A DNA stretch of 64,000 nt from Tolypothrix bouteillei VB521301 (lineage in GTDB: Bacteria; Cyanobacteriota; Cyanobacteriia; Cyanobacteriales; Nostocaceae): contig NZ_JHEG04000001.1 of NCBI RefSeq assembly GCF_000760695.4, forward strand, positions 8,469,123 to 8,533,122. The letters are read 5' to 3'. Positions 16,645-25,798 of the stretch are shown one piece after another (within the stretch, counting starts at the first letter, position 1; each line of letters starts with the position of its first letter). The translations under genes were made by a program, and so were the position numbers. The notes below the pieces were generated by a model. The model had not been told where the DNA came from. It ran no database searches and saw only the letters and a program-made list of their open reading frames with translations.

Positions 16645-17844
16645 ATGGTGCAAAACTCCAAGCTAAAGTACAGATTGTCTTCTAAGTCTGTTCTACATTT
16701 ATTTGTTTTTATAAGTATCATTACATTTTTATTAGCTGGTGGAATAAGTATTTATATAGTAAAACACCTTCAAAATTCTACAAAGCAAGAGCCACAGACA
16801 TCAACAACACAACTCCCTAAGCTAACAACAGTAACAGCTTTAGGATGGATCGAGCCAAAAGGAAAAGTCATTAAACTCTCTGCTACCACATCTACCGAAG
16901 GAAATCGAGTAGAGCAACTGCTAGTACAGGAGGGTGACACAGTCAAAGCAGGACAGGTCATTGCAATTCTAGATAGTCGCGATCGCTTAGCAAGCGCTTT
17001 AAAAGAAGCCCAAGAACAACTAAAAGTAGAACAAGCAAACCTAAAACGCATACAAGCAGGTGCTCAACGAGGAGAAATTGCCGAACAAGAAGCCACTGTT
17101 GCTCGCTTAGAAGCACAACGCCAAGGTGATATTAACACTCAAGTTGCTACCACAGATAGATTGCAAGCTGAGGTACGCAATGCAGTAGCCGAAAACCAAC
17201 GATATCAAACACTCTACAAACAAGGTGCAATTTCTGCTTCCCAATGGGATAGCAAGCGCTTAGCGTTAGAAACAACACAAAAAAATTTGCAAGAAGCACA
17301 AGCGCAATTGAAACGTATTCAATTGACCGGTCTGCAACAAATTGAAGAAGCAAAAGCAAAACTAGATCGAATCGTTAACGTGCCAAAAGAGGATGTGGAA
17401 GTCGCTAAAGCAGAAGTCAATCGTGCTATAGCAGCGCTAGATCGAGCAAAAGTCAATTTGCAACAGGCTTATGTAAAATCACCCCAAGATGGTCAGGTTT
17501 TTCAAATCCACGTCCGTCCGGGAGAATTAATATCCAATAATGGCATTGTTGATATCGGACAAACCAGCCAAATGTATGCCATAGCTGAGGTTTACGAAAG
17601 CGATATTAATAAGGTGCATCCAGGACAGTCAGTCCAGGTTGTAGGTGATTTTTTACCTATTGAATTGCAAGGAACGGTGGAACGTAAAAGTTTGCAAGTA
17701 CGGCGACAGAATGTTATTAACACAGATCCTCTCAGTAATATTGACAACCGAGTGGTAGAAGTTTATATCCGACTCGATCCTTCTTCCAGCCTGAAAGCTG
17801 CCAACTTAACTAATATGCAAGTGAGGGCGGTTATTAAACTGTGA
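16645..17844 (+). CDS. devB: HlyD-family periplasmic adaptor (DevB-like), DevB1
   Basis: This 399-residue membrane-fusion protein has one N-terminal membrane segment (about residues 17-38), a lipoyl half-domain (KVIKLSATT...VQEGDTVKAGQVIA), a coiled-coil hairpin (about residues 110-270) with its tip at LYKQGAI, then the second lipoyl half (VKSPQDGQVF) and a beta-barrel domain. DevB proteins link an inner-membrane ABC exporter to a TolC-type outer-membrane channel. The stop overlaps the ATG of devC by 4 nt. No devA ATPase gene follows. The other adaptor in this window (27819-29234) is 72 residues longer, all of it in the hairpin. Cargo could be the NRPS product or a glycolipid. Confidence 0.9.
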   Translation: MVQNSKLKYRLSSKSVLHLFVFISIITFLLAGGISIYIVKHLQNSTKQEPQTSTTQLPKLTTVTALGWIEPKGKVIKLSATTSTEGNRVEQLLVQEGDTVKAGQVIAILDSRDRLASALKEAQEQLKVEQANLKRIQAGAQRGEIAEQEATVARLEAQRQGDINTQVATTDRLQAEVRNAVAENQRYQTLYKQGAISASQWDSKRLALETTQKNLQEAQAQLKRIQLTGLQQIEEAKAKLDRIVNVPKEDVEVAKAEVNRAIAALDRAKVNLQQAYVKSPQDGQVFQIHVRPGELISNNGIVDIGQTSQMYAIAEVYESDINKVHPGQSVQVVGDFLPIELQGTVERKSLQVRRQNVINTDPLSNIDNRVVEVYIRLDPSSSLKAANLTNMQVRAVIKL

Positions 17845-19016
17845 TAAAACTAATCCAACAATTGTGCCGGCGAACACCTTTAGGATGGCTGCAACTCAGT
17901 CATGAAAAAAGCCGTCTGCTTGTGGCATTATCTGGTATAACCTTTGCTGACGTTCTCATGTTCATGCAGTTAGGTTTTCATACTGCACTGTATGACAGCA
18001 ATACCAGATTGCATCGCAGTTTACGAGCAGATATTGTTTTAATAAGTCCACAAGCTCGGAATTTACAAAGTTTGTCTGTCTTTTCTCGTCGGCGATTGTA
18101 TCAAGCAATGGATATACCGGGGGTAAAGTCAGCAGAAGCAATATATTTCTACAACATGATTTGGAAAAACCCGCAAACCCATCGAGAAATGGGGGTGTTA
18201 GCAATTGGATTTAATCCAGATAAGCCAGCTTTTGACTTACCTGATGTTAACCAACAATTACAAGCTGTTAAATTTCCCGATACGGTTTTGTTCGATCGCG
18301 GTTCTAGAGGTGATTATCAAAAGGTCATTACTCAAGTAGCGCGAGGTAAAACCCTAACAACTGAAATAGAAGGGCGAACCGTTACTATTACTGGTTTATA
18401 TAAAGTAGGGGCTTCTTTTGGAGCAGAAAGTAACTTAATTACCAGCGATCGAAACTTTTTACGTCTATTCCCCAGAAGACAATCCAGCAGCATTAGTTTG
18501 GGTTTGATTGAGGTCAAACAAGGATACGAGCCAAAAAAGGTAGCAGCTATGTTGCAAGCTTACCTGAGAAATGATGTCAGAGTGCTAACACATGCAGAAT
18601 TTGTGGAGTTTGAAAACAATTTCTGGAGAAAAAATTCCCCGATAGGATTTATTTTTAGTCTGGGTGTCTCTATGGGGTTTGTAGTAGGTGTAATTCTTGT
18701 CTATCAAGTTTTATCTGCAGATGTTAACAGTCACGTGAAAGAATATGCAACTCTAAAAGCCATGGGCTATTGCGATCGCTATTTACTCTGTGTCATCTTT
18801 GAAGAAGCTCTAATTTTGGCAATACTGGGCTTTATTCCGGGAACAGTTGTGTCTTTAGGGCTTTACCATCTCACTCGCACCGCGACAAATTTGCCCATGT
18901 ATATGACAGCCGTGCGTGGATTACAGGTGCTAATACTAACTATTATCATGTCTAGTCTTTCCGGTGCGATCGCAACTCGCAAACTTCGCTCTACCGATCC
19001 TGCGGATATGTTTTAG
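17841..19016 (+). CDS. devC: DevC-like ABC exporter permease, DevC1
   Basis: This 391-residue permease has an N-terminal membrane segment (about 24-45), a large periplasmic domain, and three C-terminal membrane segments (about 270-290, 315-340 and 355-375) of the FtsX/MacB type. It ends RSTDPADMF, as the second DevC in this window also does. It forms the membrane part of a DevBCA exporter. It overlaps devB by 4 nt and is followed by a lipase-like gene rather than devA, so it must borrow an ATPase encoded elsewhere (for example the devA at 25799-26488) or belong to an incomplete set. Confidence 0.9.
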   Translation: MIKLIQQLCRRTPLGWLQLSHEKSRLLVALSGITFADVLMFMQLGFHTALYDSNTRLHRSLRADIVLISPQARNLQSLSVFSRRRLYQAMDIPGVKSAEAIYFYNMIWKNPQTHREMGVLAIGFNPDKPAFDLPDVNQQLQAVKFPDTVLFDRGSRGDYQKVITQVARGKTLTTEIEGRTVTITGLYKVGASFGAESNLITSDRNFLRLFPRRQSSSISLGLIEVKQGYEPKKVAAMLQAYLRNDVRVLTHAEFVEFENNFWRKNSPIGFIFSLGVSMGFVVGVILVYQVLSADVNSHVKEYATLKAMGYCDRYLLCVIFEEALILAILGFIPGTVVSLGLYHLTRTATNLPMYMTAVRGLQVLILTIIMSSLSGAIATRKLRSTDPADMF

Positions 19017-19037
19017 AATTTGGAAAATGCGTTAATT

Positions 19038-20153
19038 ATGAACGTTACCAGGGACTTATCAACTGAGAGCTTATCACTTTCCAATAGTTTGCAGACTAAC
19101 AATGGAATTTTATCTAACAAAGAAGCACTTTTAGTATTAAGTCAAAATTCCTTTTCATCTTATTGCTCTGCTCTGACTCATAGCACTGCATCAGTCACTT
19201 CCCAAGAATTTGTGAGTCAAGAGATTGCTGAAGAGCAAACTCAAAGGGAATTGCCTGGTGAAATAGCAGGAGATATTGCTAATTGGGGATTAACAGAAGA
19301 TGGAAGTGAAGCTAAACCAAGATACTATAAAGATGGCGTTCATCTCTACCGTTTTGATGCTAACGGACGAACCTACCAAGGGATTGAGTACGCAAAAGAG
19401 ACAATCCTGGTGATTCATGGTTGGAAAAACTCGTCTGACGATGAGATTTTTCGCAATTTACAGCAAGAACTGGCTAAACAAAATCCTTCCAAACAAGTCT
19501 TAGCTCTAGATTGGCGAGAGCCAGCAAATCATGACGAAGACAAGGGTCTGCAACCTAAATATACATCAGGCTCTGTTGCCCCAGTTGCTCAATGGGCTGC
19601 TAGAACTCTTAATAACTTGGAAATAACAGCTCGGCAGTTGAGTGTTGTAGGTTTTAGCCTCGGAGCATATGTTGCTGCCGAAATTGGCTTTCTTTTGGGC
19701 AAAGTTGCTCATCTTACAGCTTTAGATCCTGCCAATGAAGCTAGTAGTTATGATATTGATGGCAATACTTTTGGTCAGCAAAAACCCAAGCCTTTTGGAG
19801 ATGTGGCTTATGAATCGTTAGCAGTCGTCGTGTCAGACGAAAGCGGAGGTTTTGCTGGTGATAACAACTATGCAGCTACTGCCAATAGTTCTTTTCTGTT
19901 ACGTTTTCGTGGGGATAATTGGAATGAATATGACCGGAATGTCAAGTACCATACTGGAGTGGTAGAAGTGTATACAGATTTCATTTCTCGCCAGCGCAGC
20001 CTACCTGCTTTTGAGTCCAATCGCTTCGACAACAATGGAGGTAATGGCTCAATCCATGAAGGTTGCTTTAATATCAACCGTCGTGATGAACATTGGTATG
20101 AGGATGGTTTTGACTATTTTTCAGGCTCAACCCAATTGAGACGTTGGGTTTGA
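19038..20153 (+). CDS. Lipase-like alpha/beta hydrolase
   Basis: This 371-residue protein (ATG at 19038; an upstream in-frame TTG at 19020 is less likely) has an alpha/beta-hydrolase core: the oxyanion strand LVIHGWKNSS, the nucleophile elbow GFSLG with Ser207, and the acid strand LTALDPA. This pattern resembles the lipase family that includes pancreatic lipases. No signal peptide is evident; the first 90 residues are Ser/Thr-rich and lack a clear fold. It starts 21 nt after the devC stop, so it is probably in one transcript with devB1-devC1. It might hydrolyse an ester in the exported product or a lipid. Candidate catalytic His residues are in the C-terminal 40 residues. Confidence 0.8.
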   Translation: MNVTRDLSTESLSLSNSLQTNNGILSNKEALLVLSQNSFSSYCSALTHSTASVTSQEFVSQEIAEEQTQRELPGEIAGDIANWGLTEDGSEAKPRYYKDGVHLYRFDANGRTYQGIEYAKETILVIHGWKNSSDDEIFRNLQQELAKQNPSKQVLALDWREPANHDEDKGLQPKYTSGSVAPVAQWAARTLNNLEITARQLSVVGFSLGAYVAAEIGFLLGKVAHLTALDPANEASSYDIDGNTFGQQKPKPFGDVAYESLAVVVSDESGGFAGDNNYAATANSSFLLRFRGDNWNEYDRNVKYHTGVVEVYTDFISRQRSLPAFESNRFDNNGGNGSIHEGCFNINRRDEHWYEDGFDYFSGSTQLRRWV

Positions 20154-20370
20154 CAGTGACCAATGGCTGTCAATGCTGTCAGGATATGTCTGGCAATACA
20201 ATAACCTCGGTCAAGTTACTTATTTTTCATCTATTGTTTTGTATAACTGTGGAATGATGTAGAGAGCCTTCAGATTAGGTTTCCTAGTAAGCATGAGTGG
20301 CTGGCACAAATATCAGATTTTGGGGAAGCCTGAATTTGTGCCAATCCAAGTATTCATTGAGGAATGAATC

Positions 20371-21309
20371 ATGTTTTATCATACCAAGAAACTACAGTAC
20401 TTTAAAGCACCAGAAAGACCAGACGCTCTTTACGCAAAAAAAATTCAGGAACTTATTGGCGGTACTTTTGGTGAGATGACCGTAATGATGCAGTACCTGT
20501 TCCAAGGTTGGAACTGTCGCGGACCTGCTAAATACCGCGATATGCTTTTGGATATCGGTACCGAAGAAATCGGTCACGTTGAAATGCTAGCTACGATGAT
20601 TGCTCACTTGCTGGATAAAGCACCTATTCAATTGCAAGAAGAGGGAGCACAAGACCCAGTTGTGGGTTCAGTTATGGGTGGTACTAAAGCACGCGATACT
20701 ATTACGGATATTATAGGGGCAGCAATGAATCCCCAGCACGCTATTGTCTCAGGTTTGGGCGCAATGCCTGCTGACAGTGTTGGTTTTCCTTGGAATGGTC
20801 GCTTTATCGTTGCCAGTGGTAACCTGCTAGCAGATTTCCGTTCCAATCTTCATGCTGAATCTCAAGGACGTTTGCAAGCCGTGCGAATGTACGAAATGAC
20901 TAATGACCCTGGTGTTAGAGATACCTTGAGTTTCATGATTGCTCGCGATACCATGCACCAGAACCAATGGATTGCAGCTGTTAAGGAACTAGAAGAATCA
21001 GGATTGGAAACAACTCCTGTTCCCAGTTCCTTCCCACTGGATTTGGAGAAGCGCGAGTTTGCATATCAGTTCTGGAACCACTCTGAAGGTACTGAAAGTG
21101 CTGAAGGTCGCTGGGCAAAAGGTCCTTCTCCAGATGGCAAGGGTGAATTCCAGTATATTGAAAATCCCAAACCTCTCGGACCAGAACCCAATCCACCTCA
21201 AACAGATCCACGGCTCCATGGAACTCAACTCTCACCTACAGCCGGAACGGGACAAGTTCAAGGCGGAAATGGTTCTCCTTTGATCGATCGCACCACCATT
21301 AGTAAGTAA
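20371..21309 (+). CDS. Manganese catalase
   Basis: This 312-residue non-haem catalase has the four-helix-bundle ligand set visible: Glu35 (GEMTVMMQY), Glu66 and His69 (EEIGHVEM), Glu163 (HAESQGR) and His196 (DTMHQNQW), with the 33-residue spacing of the last two seen in known enzymes. It disproportionates hydrogen peroxide at a di-manganese centre in the cytosol. The length and the C-terminal Pro/Gly-rich tail are normal for cyanobacterial members. It stands alone, with a strong terminator hairpin 28 nt after its stop. Confidence 0.96.
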   Translation: MFYHTKKLQYFKAPERPDALYAKKIQELIGGTFGEMTVMMQYLFQGWNCRGPAKYRDMLLDIGTEEIGHVEMLATMIAHLLDKAPIQLQEEGAQDPVVGSVMGGTKARDTITDIIGAAMNPQHAIVSGLGAMPADSVGFPWNGRFIVASGNLLADFRSNLHAESQGRLQAVRMYEMTNDPGVRDTLSFMIARDTMHQNQWIAAVKELEESGLETTPVPSSFPLDLEKREFAYQFWNHSEGTESAEGRWAKGPSPDGKGEFQYIENPKPLGPEPNPPQTDPRLHGTQLSPTAGTGQVQGGNGSPLIDRTTISK

Positions 21310-21337
21310 TACCGATTTCCGCGCATCTTAACAAGAC

Positions 21338-21374
21338 AAATAAGATCCCCTCAAACTTAGAGGGGATCTTATTT
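21338..21374. terminator. Intrinsic terminator, probably bidirectional
   Basis: A 15-bp perfect inverted repeat with a 7-nt loop has arms ending AAGATCCCCTC / GAGGGGATCTT. Both sides carry A/T flanks. It lies 28 nt after the catalase stop and 24 nt before the stop of the convergent minus-strand gene, so it can end both transcripts. Confidence 0.9.
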
Positions 21375-21398
21375 GGCATTACGCCCCCTGCAATACCA

Positions 21399-22484
21399 TT
21401 AATTATGCGAGCGATCGCGGGCATCCAAAAATGTTTGCAGCAGTCCTCGAGTGTAAGGTAGTAAAACCGATTTATGTTCCGGGCTTAAACGCTTGAGCAA
21501 TTCTTCTATTAATAATTGAGTCGATACTTCTGCTATCTCCCATTTCACTTCTATACATCCTAAAACCATGATGCATAAGTTAATAAGTTCTTGCTCTACT
21601 GGAATTAAGTTTTGTTCTAAAACACACAACCAAAGGTAGGATTGAAACATATTAAGATCTCGAATGCTTGAATGTGCTACATCAGCATCTGCTAGCCAAC
21701 CACTACGACTGTGGTAGTTGGGAAAAATTTCAACAAGTCGATAATGAACGCTGCGTGCGATTTCCTCTGCAACCGATATCATTTGCTCTACGACAGTTAA
21801 TGCTTGCGATCGCGGTTCATGCGTCGCCGCCGCTGTACAAACTCGCTGCCAGGGCATAGCAACTTGTTCCTCAACAACCTTCAAGTATGAACTCAACAGA
21901 AGTATCTCTATAGGTGTTAAGTAACTTAGTATTAACTTATTTGTAAATTTTAACTGCGTGGTCATAAACCCCAAGGCACGCCAATCTTTAGACGCCAAAA
22001 GTTGCTCTTGAAACACTAGTAATATTGGCTCTAGATCGTATGATATCTGGGCCAATGTTGTCTGGTCGAGCGATAAAAGCGATCGCATCTCAAAAGCCCA
22101 ATTGGCATTTGATGATTTTGCTGTGTTTGGAGCAAGGCTGAGCGATCGCTGTTGATAAACTTGCAGTAGTTTTTTGTACACCCGTGTGGCAAATTGCGTT
22201 ATTCGTCTGGCTTCATTCAAATCTAAAACATTAGGGATATAATTGTGCAAGGTCTTAGTTTGTATCCAAGCCATTTGACTGTTAATATCCAATATATTGT
22301 CTGTCAACTTTGTTACAGTTAGAGCACGCCCCTCTAGTGAATTAGCTATTATGAGAGATTCGTAATTTGAAGAGTCTTGTAACAACAACAGAGAGGAGAG
22401 GTTAGGTGCATAACGCTGCGCCCAAAGGTCGAGCAAGGTGTTAACTGAGGAACTTTTAACAGAATGAAGGCTTTTTAGTAACAT
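21399..22484 (-). CDS. Conserved-looking hypothetical helical protein, 361 aa
   Basis: I do not recognise this family. The 361-residue protein is rich in Leu, Ser and Gln and appears almost entirely alpha-helical. It has no signal peptide, no clear membrane segment and no catalytic motif I can name. It is convergent with the catalase gene, sharing the terminator between them, and has about 560 bp of non-coding DNA upstream. Codon use and the two GCGATCGC sites inside it fit the host, so it is probably a real resident gene. Confidence 0.7.
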   Translation of the reverse strand: MLLKSLHSVKSSSVNTLLDLWAQRYAPNLSSLLLLQDSSNYESLIIANSLEGRALTVTKLTDNILDINSQMAWIQTKTLHNYIPNVLDLNEARRITQFATRVYKKLLQVYQQRSLSLAPNTAKSSNANWAFEMRSLLSLDQTTLAQISYDLEPILLVFQEQLLASKDWRALGFMTTQLKFTNKLILSYLTPIEILLLSSYLKVVEEQVAMPWQRVCTAAATHEPRSQALTVVEQMISVAEEIARSVHYRLVEIFPNYHSRSGWLADADVAHSSIRDLNMFQSYLWLCVLEQNLIPVEQELINLCIMVLGCIEVKWEIAEVSTQLLIEELLKRLSPEHKSVLLPYTRGLLQTFLDARDRSHN

Positions 22485-23050
22485 TGTTTTCTTTTATAAA
22501 TAGCAATCGATCAAAAAACCTGCTTGTGTAATGCTTTTACACGGTTATTTGAGATGCTCCCCAAGTCTGACTCCTGCTTGTAGCCAACCACACCAGTTCT
22601 TACTTGTCTCGAACAAGAAATCGTATATAATTATACCCTAATATATGCGGACTCAATATTACGTGTCACAAATCGCTGATAAATAATATACCAGCAGTAT
22701 CAACCACCCTTGCCAAGTAAATTTTGTTAAGAGAGTTTAAAATTGATTCTCTTTATAGTATGCAATATGATGCCTGGGGATAGATTTAAAAAATAAAACT
22801 AGTATATGAAGGTAGAAATACGGACGCAGATGGCAGAAGGCGCAAAAGATCTGAATATAAACTTTTTGCCTGTTACTAATGGTTTCCTTATTTTCGCTAA
22901 CTTATACTAGTAGTTATATTATCATTAACAACCCGTACATAGAGACCCTACATAGAAACAGATAGGGAATTCCGTGAAAGGACAGCAGAGAAAGGGCAGA
23001 TGGCAGAACGTAGAGAATAAGATAGTTATTTCAGTAAAATACAGCCAACT
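22485..23050. other. Non-coding region upstream of surE, nothing recognised
   Basis: These 566 bases between divergent genes are A+T-rich. A related phrase GCAGATGGCAGAA occurs near 22829 and, as GGCAGATGGCAGAA, near 22995. The only ORF seen (34 codons from 22806) is too short to support. Confidence 0.4.
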
Positions 23051-23731
23051 ATGACCTTTATTCTTACAAATGACGACGGGATCGATGCTCCTGGGATTCG
23101 CGCACTTCTAAAAGCCGTCAATAGTCAAGAAGTTCTGATTGTCGCCCCAAGAGATCACCTCTCTGGCTGCGGACACCAAGTCACTACCACTCAAGCAATT
23201 CATGTTAACCGACGCTCAGACAATGAGTACGCCATTGCAGGCACTCCTGCAGATTGTGTCAGAATCGCACTGTCACATATTTGCCCAAATATCAAATGGG
23301 TACTATCTGGCATCAATGCTGGAGGAAATCTCGGAGTTGATGCCTACATTTCCGGTACTGTTGCTGCCGTGCGAGAAGCTACAATGAACGGTATTCCCGG
23401 AATTGCGGTGTCTCACTATCGCAAACGTAATGTAGTCGTGGATTGGGATGTTCTGGCAAGATGGACATCTCGTGTTTTGGCTGATTTACTCAACCGTCCT
23501 TTAGAATCAAAGACCTTCTGGAACGTCAACCTACCCCACCTTATGCCAGGAGAACCCGAGCCAGAAGTTGTGTTTTGTCAACCCTGTACAAAACCGTTGC
23601 CTATCAACTACCGTATTGAAGGTGAGAATTTTTACTATTATGGAGAGTATGCCAAACGCGATCGCACTCCTGGTAGTGACGTGGATATATGTTTTTCAGG
23701 TAAAATTGCCGTGACTCAGTTAAAGATTTAA
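23051..23731 (+). CDS. surE: 5'/3'-nucleotidase SurE
   Basis: This 226-residue protein has the SurE signature: an N-terminal ILTNDDGIDAPG with the metal-binding Asp8 and Asp9, IVAPRDHLSGCG with the conserved Ser, and the downstream GTPADCV and LSGINAGGNLG motifs with a metal-binding Asn. SurE dephosphorylates nucleoside monophosphates and other phosphate esters in the cytosol. The length is slightly below the usual 250-270 residues, the shortfall being at the C-terminus. It is convergent with the small coiled-coil gene, separated by an inverted repeat. Confidence 0.95.
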   Translation: MTFILTNDDGIDAPGIRALLKAVNSQEVLIVAPRDHLSGCGHQVTTTQAIHVNRRSDNEYAIAGTPADCVRIALSHICPNIKWVLSGINAGGNLGVDAYISGTVAAVREATMNGIPGIAVSHYRKRNVVVDWDVLARWTSRVLADLLNRPLESKTFWNVNLPHLMPGEPEPEVVFCQPCTKPLPINYRIEGENFYYYGEYAKRDRTPGSDVDICFSGKIAVTQLKI

Positions 23732-23748
23732 CGAAGAAAGGCTAAAGG

Positions 23749-23813
23749 ATGAAGGATCGAAGCTACAACAGGGTAAGGTAACGTTCTTCGACCGTTCATA
23801 CTCGATCCTTCAT
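23749..23813. repeat. 12-bp inverted repeat with 41-nt loop between convergent genes
   Basis: The arms ATGAAGGATCGA (23749-23760) and TCGATCCTTCAT (23802-23813) are perfect complements. The right arm covers the stop codon of the minus-strand gene. It may act as a shared terminator structure, although there is no T-run after it. Confidence 0.6.
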
Positions 23814-24184
23814 TCCGATGGTCCTTCAATTAAAGTCATCAGACGATCTAAGGTTCGCGTAAGTTGTGTGAGTTTTTGTAATGAGTCATCTTGAGTGTCC
23901 GCAAGAGTTTGCACGGCATCACACAGCGCAAAAATTTGATACCCTTGCTGCTGGAGTTGTCGTCCTTGTGCTTCAACTTGGACGCTAAGAGTATCCACTC
24001 TTTCCGCGAGACGTTCTATAGTCTCTGTAGTAGAAAGTACAGCTTCTCCAATTTGTTCCACGATGGACTCCAATCTGCTTACTTTGATTTGAGACCCTGC
24101 CAGTACCATAATATTTGCACCTTTATTTTGAGAGTTGTCGGTAATTTCTCGTAAAAAATTTGAAATAGATATATAGTCAGCCAT
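23810..24184 (-). CDS. Small coiled-coil protein, unknown function
   Basis: This 124-residue protein is mostly one long amphipathic coiled coil (about residues 38-118), rich in Gln, Thr, Leu and Glu with heptad spacing (for example IERLAERVDTLSVQVEAQ). There is no signal peptide or membrane segment. An internal Met at residue 26 (MVLAGSQIKV) is an alternative start that would remove the poorly structured N-terminus. Such proteins are common in filamentous cyanobacteria and are otherwise uncharacterised. It overlaps the inverted repeat at its 3' end. Confidence 0.6.
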   Translation of the reverse strand: MADYISISNFLREITDNSQNKGANIMVLAGSQIKVSRLESIVEQIGEAVLSTTETIERLAERVDTLSVQVEAQGRQLQQQGYQIFALCDAVQTLADTQDDSLQKLTQLTRTLDRLMTLIEGPSE

Positions 24185-24858
24185 GCAAAATAAACATTGC
24201 TGATTGAATAGTATTCTGCTGGTGTTCCCAACACACTGGTGAAAACCCTTAATTTAGAGAGGTTTCACGATTTGTAATGAAAGTATTTTCTCGGAGATTT
24301 AGAAAACAAATTGAAATTTTGTTCATTACACACTTTCTAGAACCTTAATCCAAAAATTCTAAAAAACTGATTTTTGTTTGGACATCTAGACCGAGAATTT
24401 ATAACTTAAAAGCATTTTCAGATAAAGACACTACAACCTTAGGAGCGCAATGCATTACGCCCTTACAAAGGGTGCGATTCATCTAATCGAAAACTGCTAT
24501 GTTATAAATCCAACATTTGGATTTTGCAATCCAATCTTAAGAGAGGTGACAAGTAGAAACTCCATCACCGATCGCGGGCGATCGGTGACCAATTAGCGAT
24601 CGCCGCTCGCTTGTGTACTTAAGATAGTAGCAAATTCTAACACACAGTACAGCAAGATGTCATATTTCTCTTTACAATTCATCTTACAAAAGTTCAATTT
24701 ATTTTCCTTTATGCGAAATTTATAAAAAAACACGATCCCGTGCAGATGGATGAAGATTCAGTGAAAGTACTGTTGAGCTTGATTCCCTTTTGTGAAGCTT
24801 CTTTTATAGTCAAAGTAATATTGCGTGATTCTACGTTTTTCGCTCAACTGGCTTGACA
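24185..24858. other. Long non-coding region upstream of sugar transferase
   Basis: This stretch of about 670 bp holds a HIP1-like palindrome (24565-24588, listed separately), a further GCGATCGC, and one copy of a dispersed palindrome (GCAATGCATTAC, 24447-24458). No ORF, tRNA or riboswitch was recognised. Confidence 0.4.
24565..24588. repeat. Perfect 10-bp hairpin built on HIP1-type sequence
   Basis: The arms TCACCGATCG / CGATCGGTGA flank the loop CGGG. The hairpin is followed within 10 nt by another GCGATCGC. No T-run follows, so it is not a standard terminator. Confidence 0.75.
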
Positions 24859-25536
24859 ATGTACCAGATATCTTACACAACTGTTATTGAAGGTGCAGCT
24901 GCTAATACTTGGGATTTGCAACTAAAACCTCATGCTTCTGTCAACTCCAAATTTAAACGTCTCTTAGATATCCTAGGAAGTTTAGTAGGACTACTGATTC
25001 TTGCAATTGTATTCCTACCCGTGGCAATAGCAATTAAACTAGATAGCCCCGGACCAATCTTCTTTTCTCAAGAACGTTACGGGCTTCACGGACGCTCCTT
25101 CCGCCTGTGGAAATTCCGCTCCATGGTTTCAAATGCCGAACAATTGAAATCAATAGTAAAAAATGAAGCCAACGGTCTCATTTTTAAAAATAAAAATGAT
25201 TTTAGAGTGACAAAAGTAGGACGGTTTTTAAGAAGTACGAGCTTGGATGAGTTACCACAGTTTTGGAATGTTCTTGTAGGCGAAATGAGTTTGGTAGGTA
25301 CTCGTCCCCCTACAGCAGATGAGGTAGCCCAATACAATCAACGCCACTGGCAACGGTTAAATGTAAAACCTGGGTTAACTGGTGAATGGCAAGTCAACGG
25401 TCGCTCTCACATCAAAGATTTTGAGCAAGTTGTGGATCTAGACTTGCAATATCAAAAGAAGTGGTATCCGTTGTACGATTTACTTTTGATTACCCGGACA
25501 TTTATCATCCTTATAGGTCGAGTTGGAGCTTTCTAG
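24859..25536 (+). CDS. Undecaprenyl-phosphate sugar phosphotransferase (polyprenyl PGT family)
   Basis: This is a 225-residue protein (ATG at 24859; the in-frame TTG two codons earlier is unlikely). It has one membrane helix/re-entrant segment (about residues 30-55) and the phosphoglycosyltransferase core: SPGPIFFSQERYG, RLWKFRSM, FLRSTSLDELPQFWNVL with the catalytic acidic pair, MSLVGTRPP, and KPGLTGEWQVNGRS. It starts exopolysaccharide repeat-unit synthesis by moving a sugar phosphate onto the lipid carrier. It is the short, single-domain form. It stands alone here, with a candidate terminator hairpin about 130 nt downstream. Confidence 0.93.
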   Translation: MYQISYTTVIEGAAANTWDLQLKPHASVNSKFKRLLDILGSLVGLLILAIVFLPVAIAIKLDSPGPIFFSQERYGLHGRSFRLWKFRSMVSNAEQLKSIVKNEANGLIFKNKNDFRVTKVGRFLRSTSLDELPQFWNVLVGEMSLVGTRPPTADEVAQYNQRHWQRLNVKPGLTGEWQVNGRSHIKDFEQVVDLDLQYQKKWYPLYDLLLITRTFIILIGRVGAF

Positions 25537-25665
25537 AGAAACTAGCTATGATTGATTAATCATTAATTTGTAGCTAATACTCACTCAACTTACAGGGTTG
25601 GTAAAATATGCGATATTAGTACTAAATATTACGCAAACCCAAGTCAGCGATGCATAATAATATGG

Positions 25666-25693
25666 GGGTGATTCCTAATATGGAATAGCACCC
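25666..25693 (+). terminator. Candidate terminator hairpin after the sugar transferase
   Basis: GGGTG-ATTCC pairs with GGAAT-(AG)-CACCC around a 6-nt TAATAT loop, giving a 10-bp stem with a 2-nt bulge. The sequence TCTTATTTATG follows. The T-run is weak, so the assignment is tentative. Confidence 0.5.
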
Positions 25694-25798
25694 TCTTATT
25701 TATGTCATCAGTCATTTGTCAACAAGATAGCTCGATACTGTTTGGATGATAATTTACTACTACCATTCCAGAATTTCAGCAACCCTATCTGCCAATTC

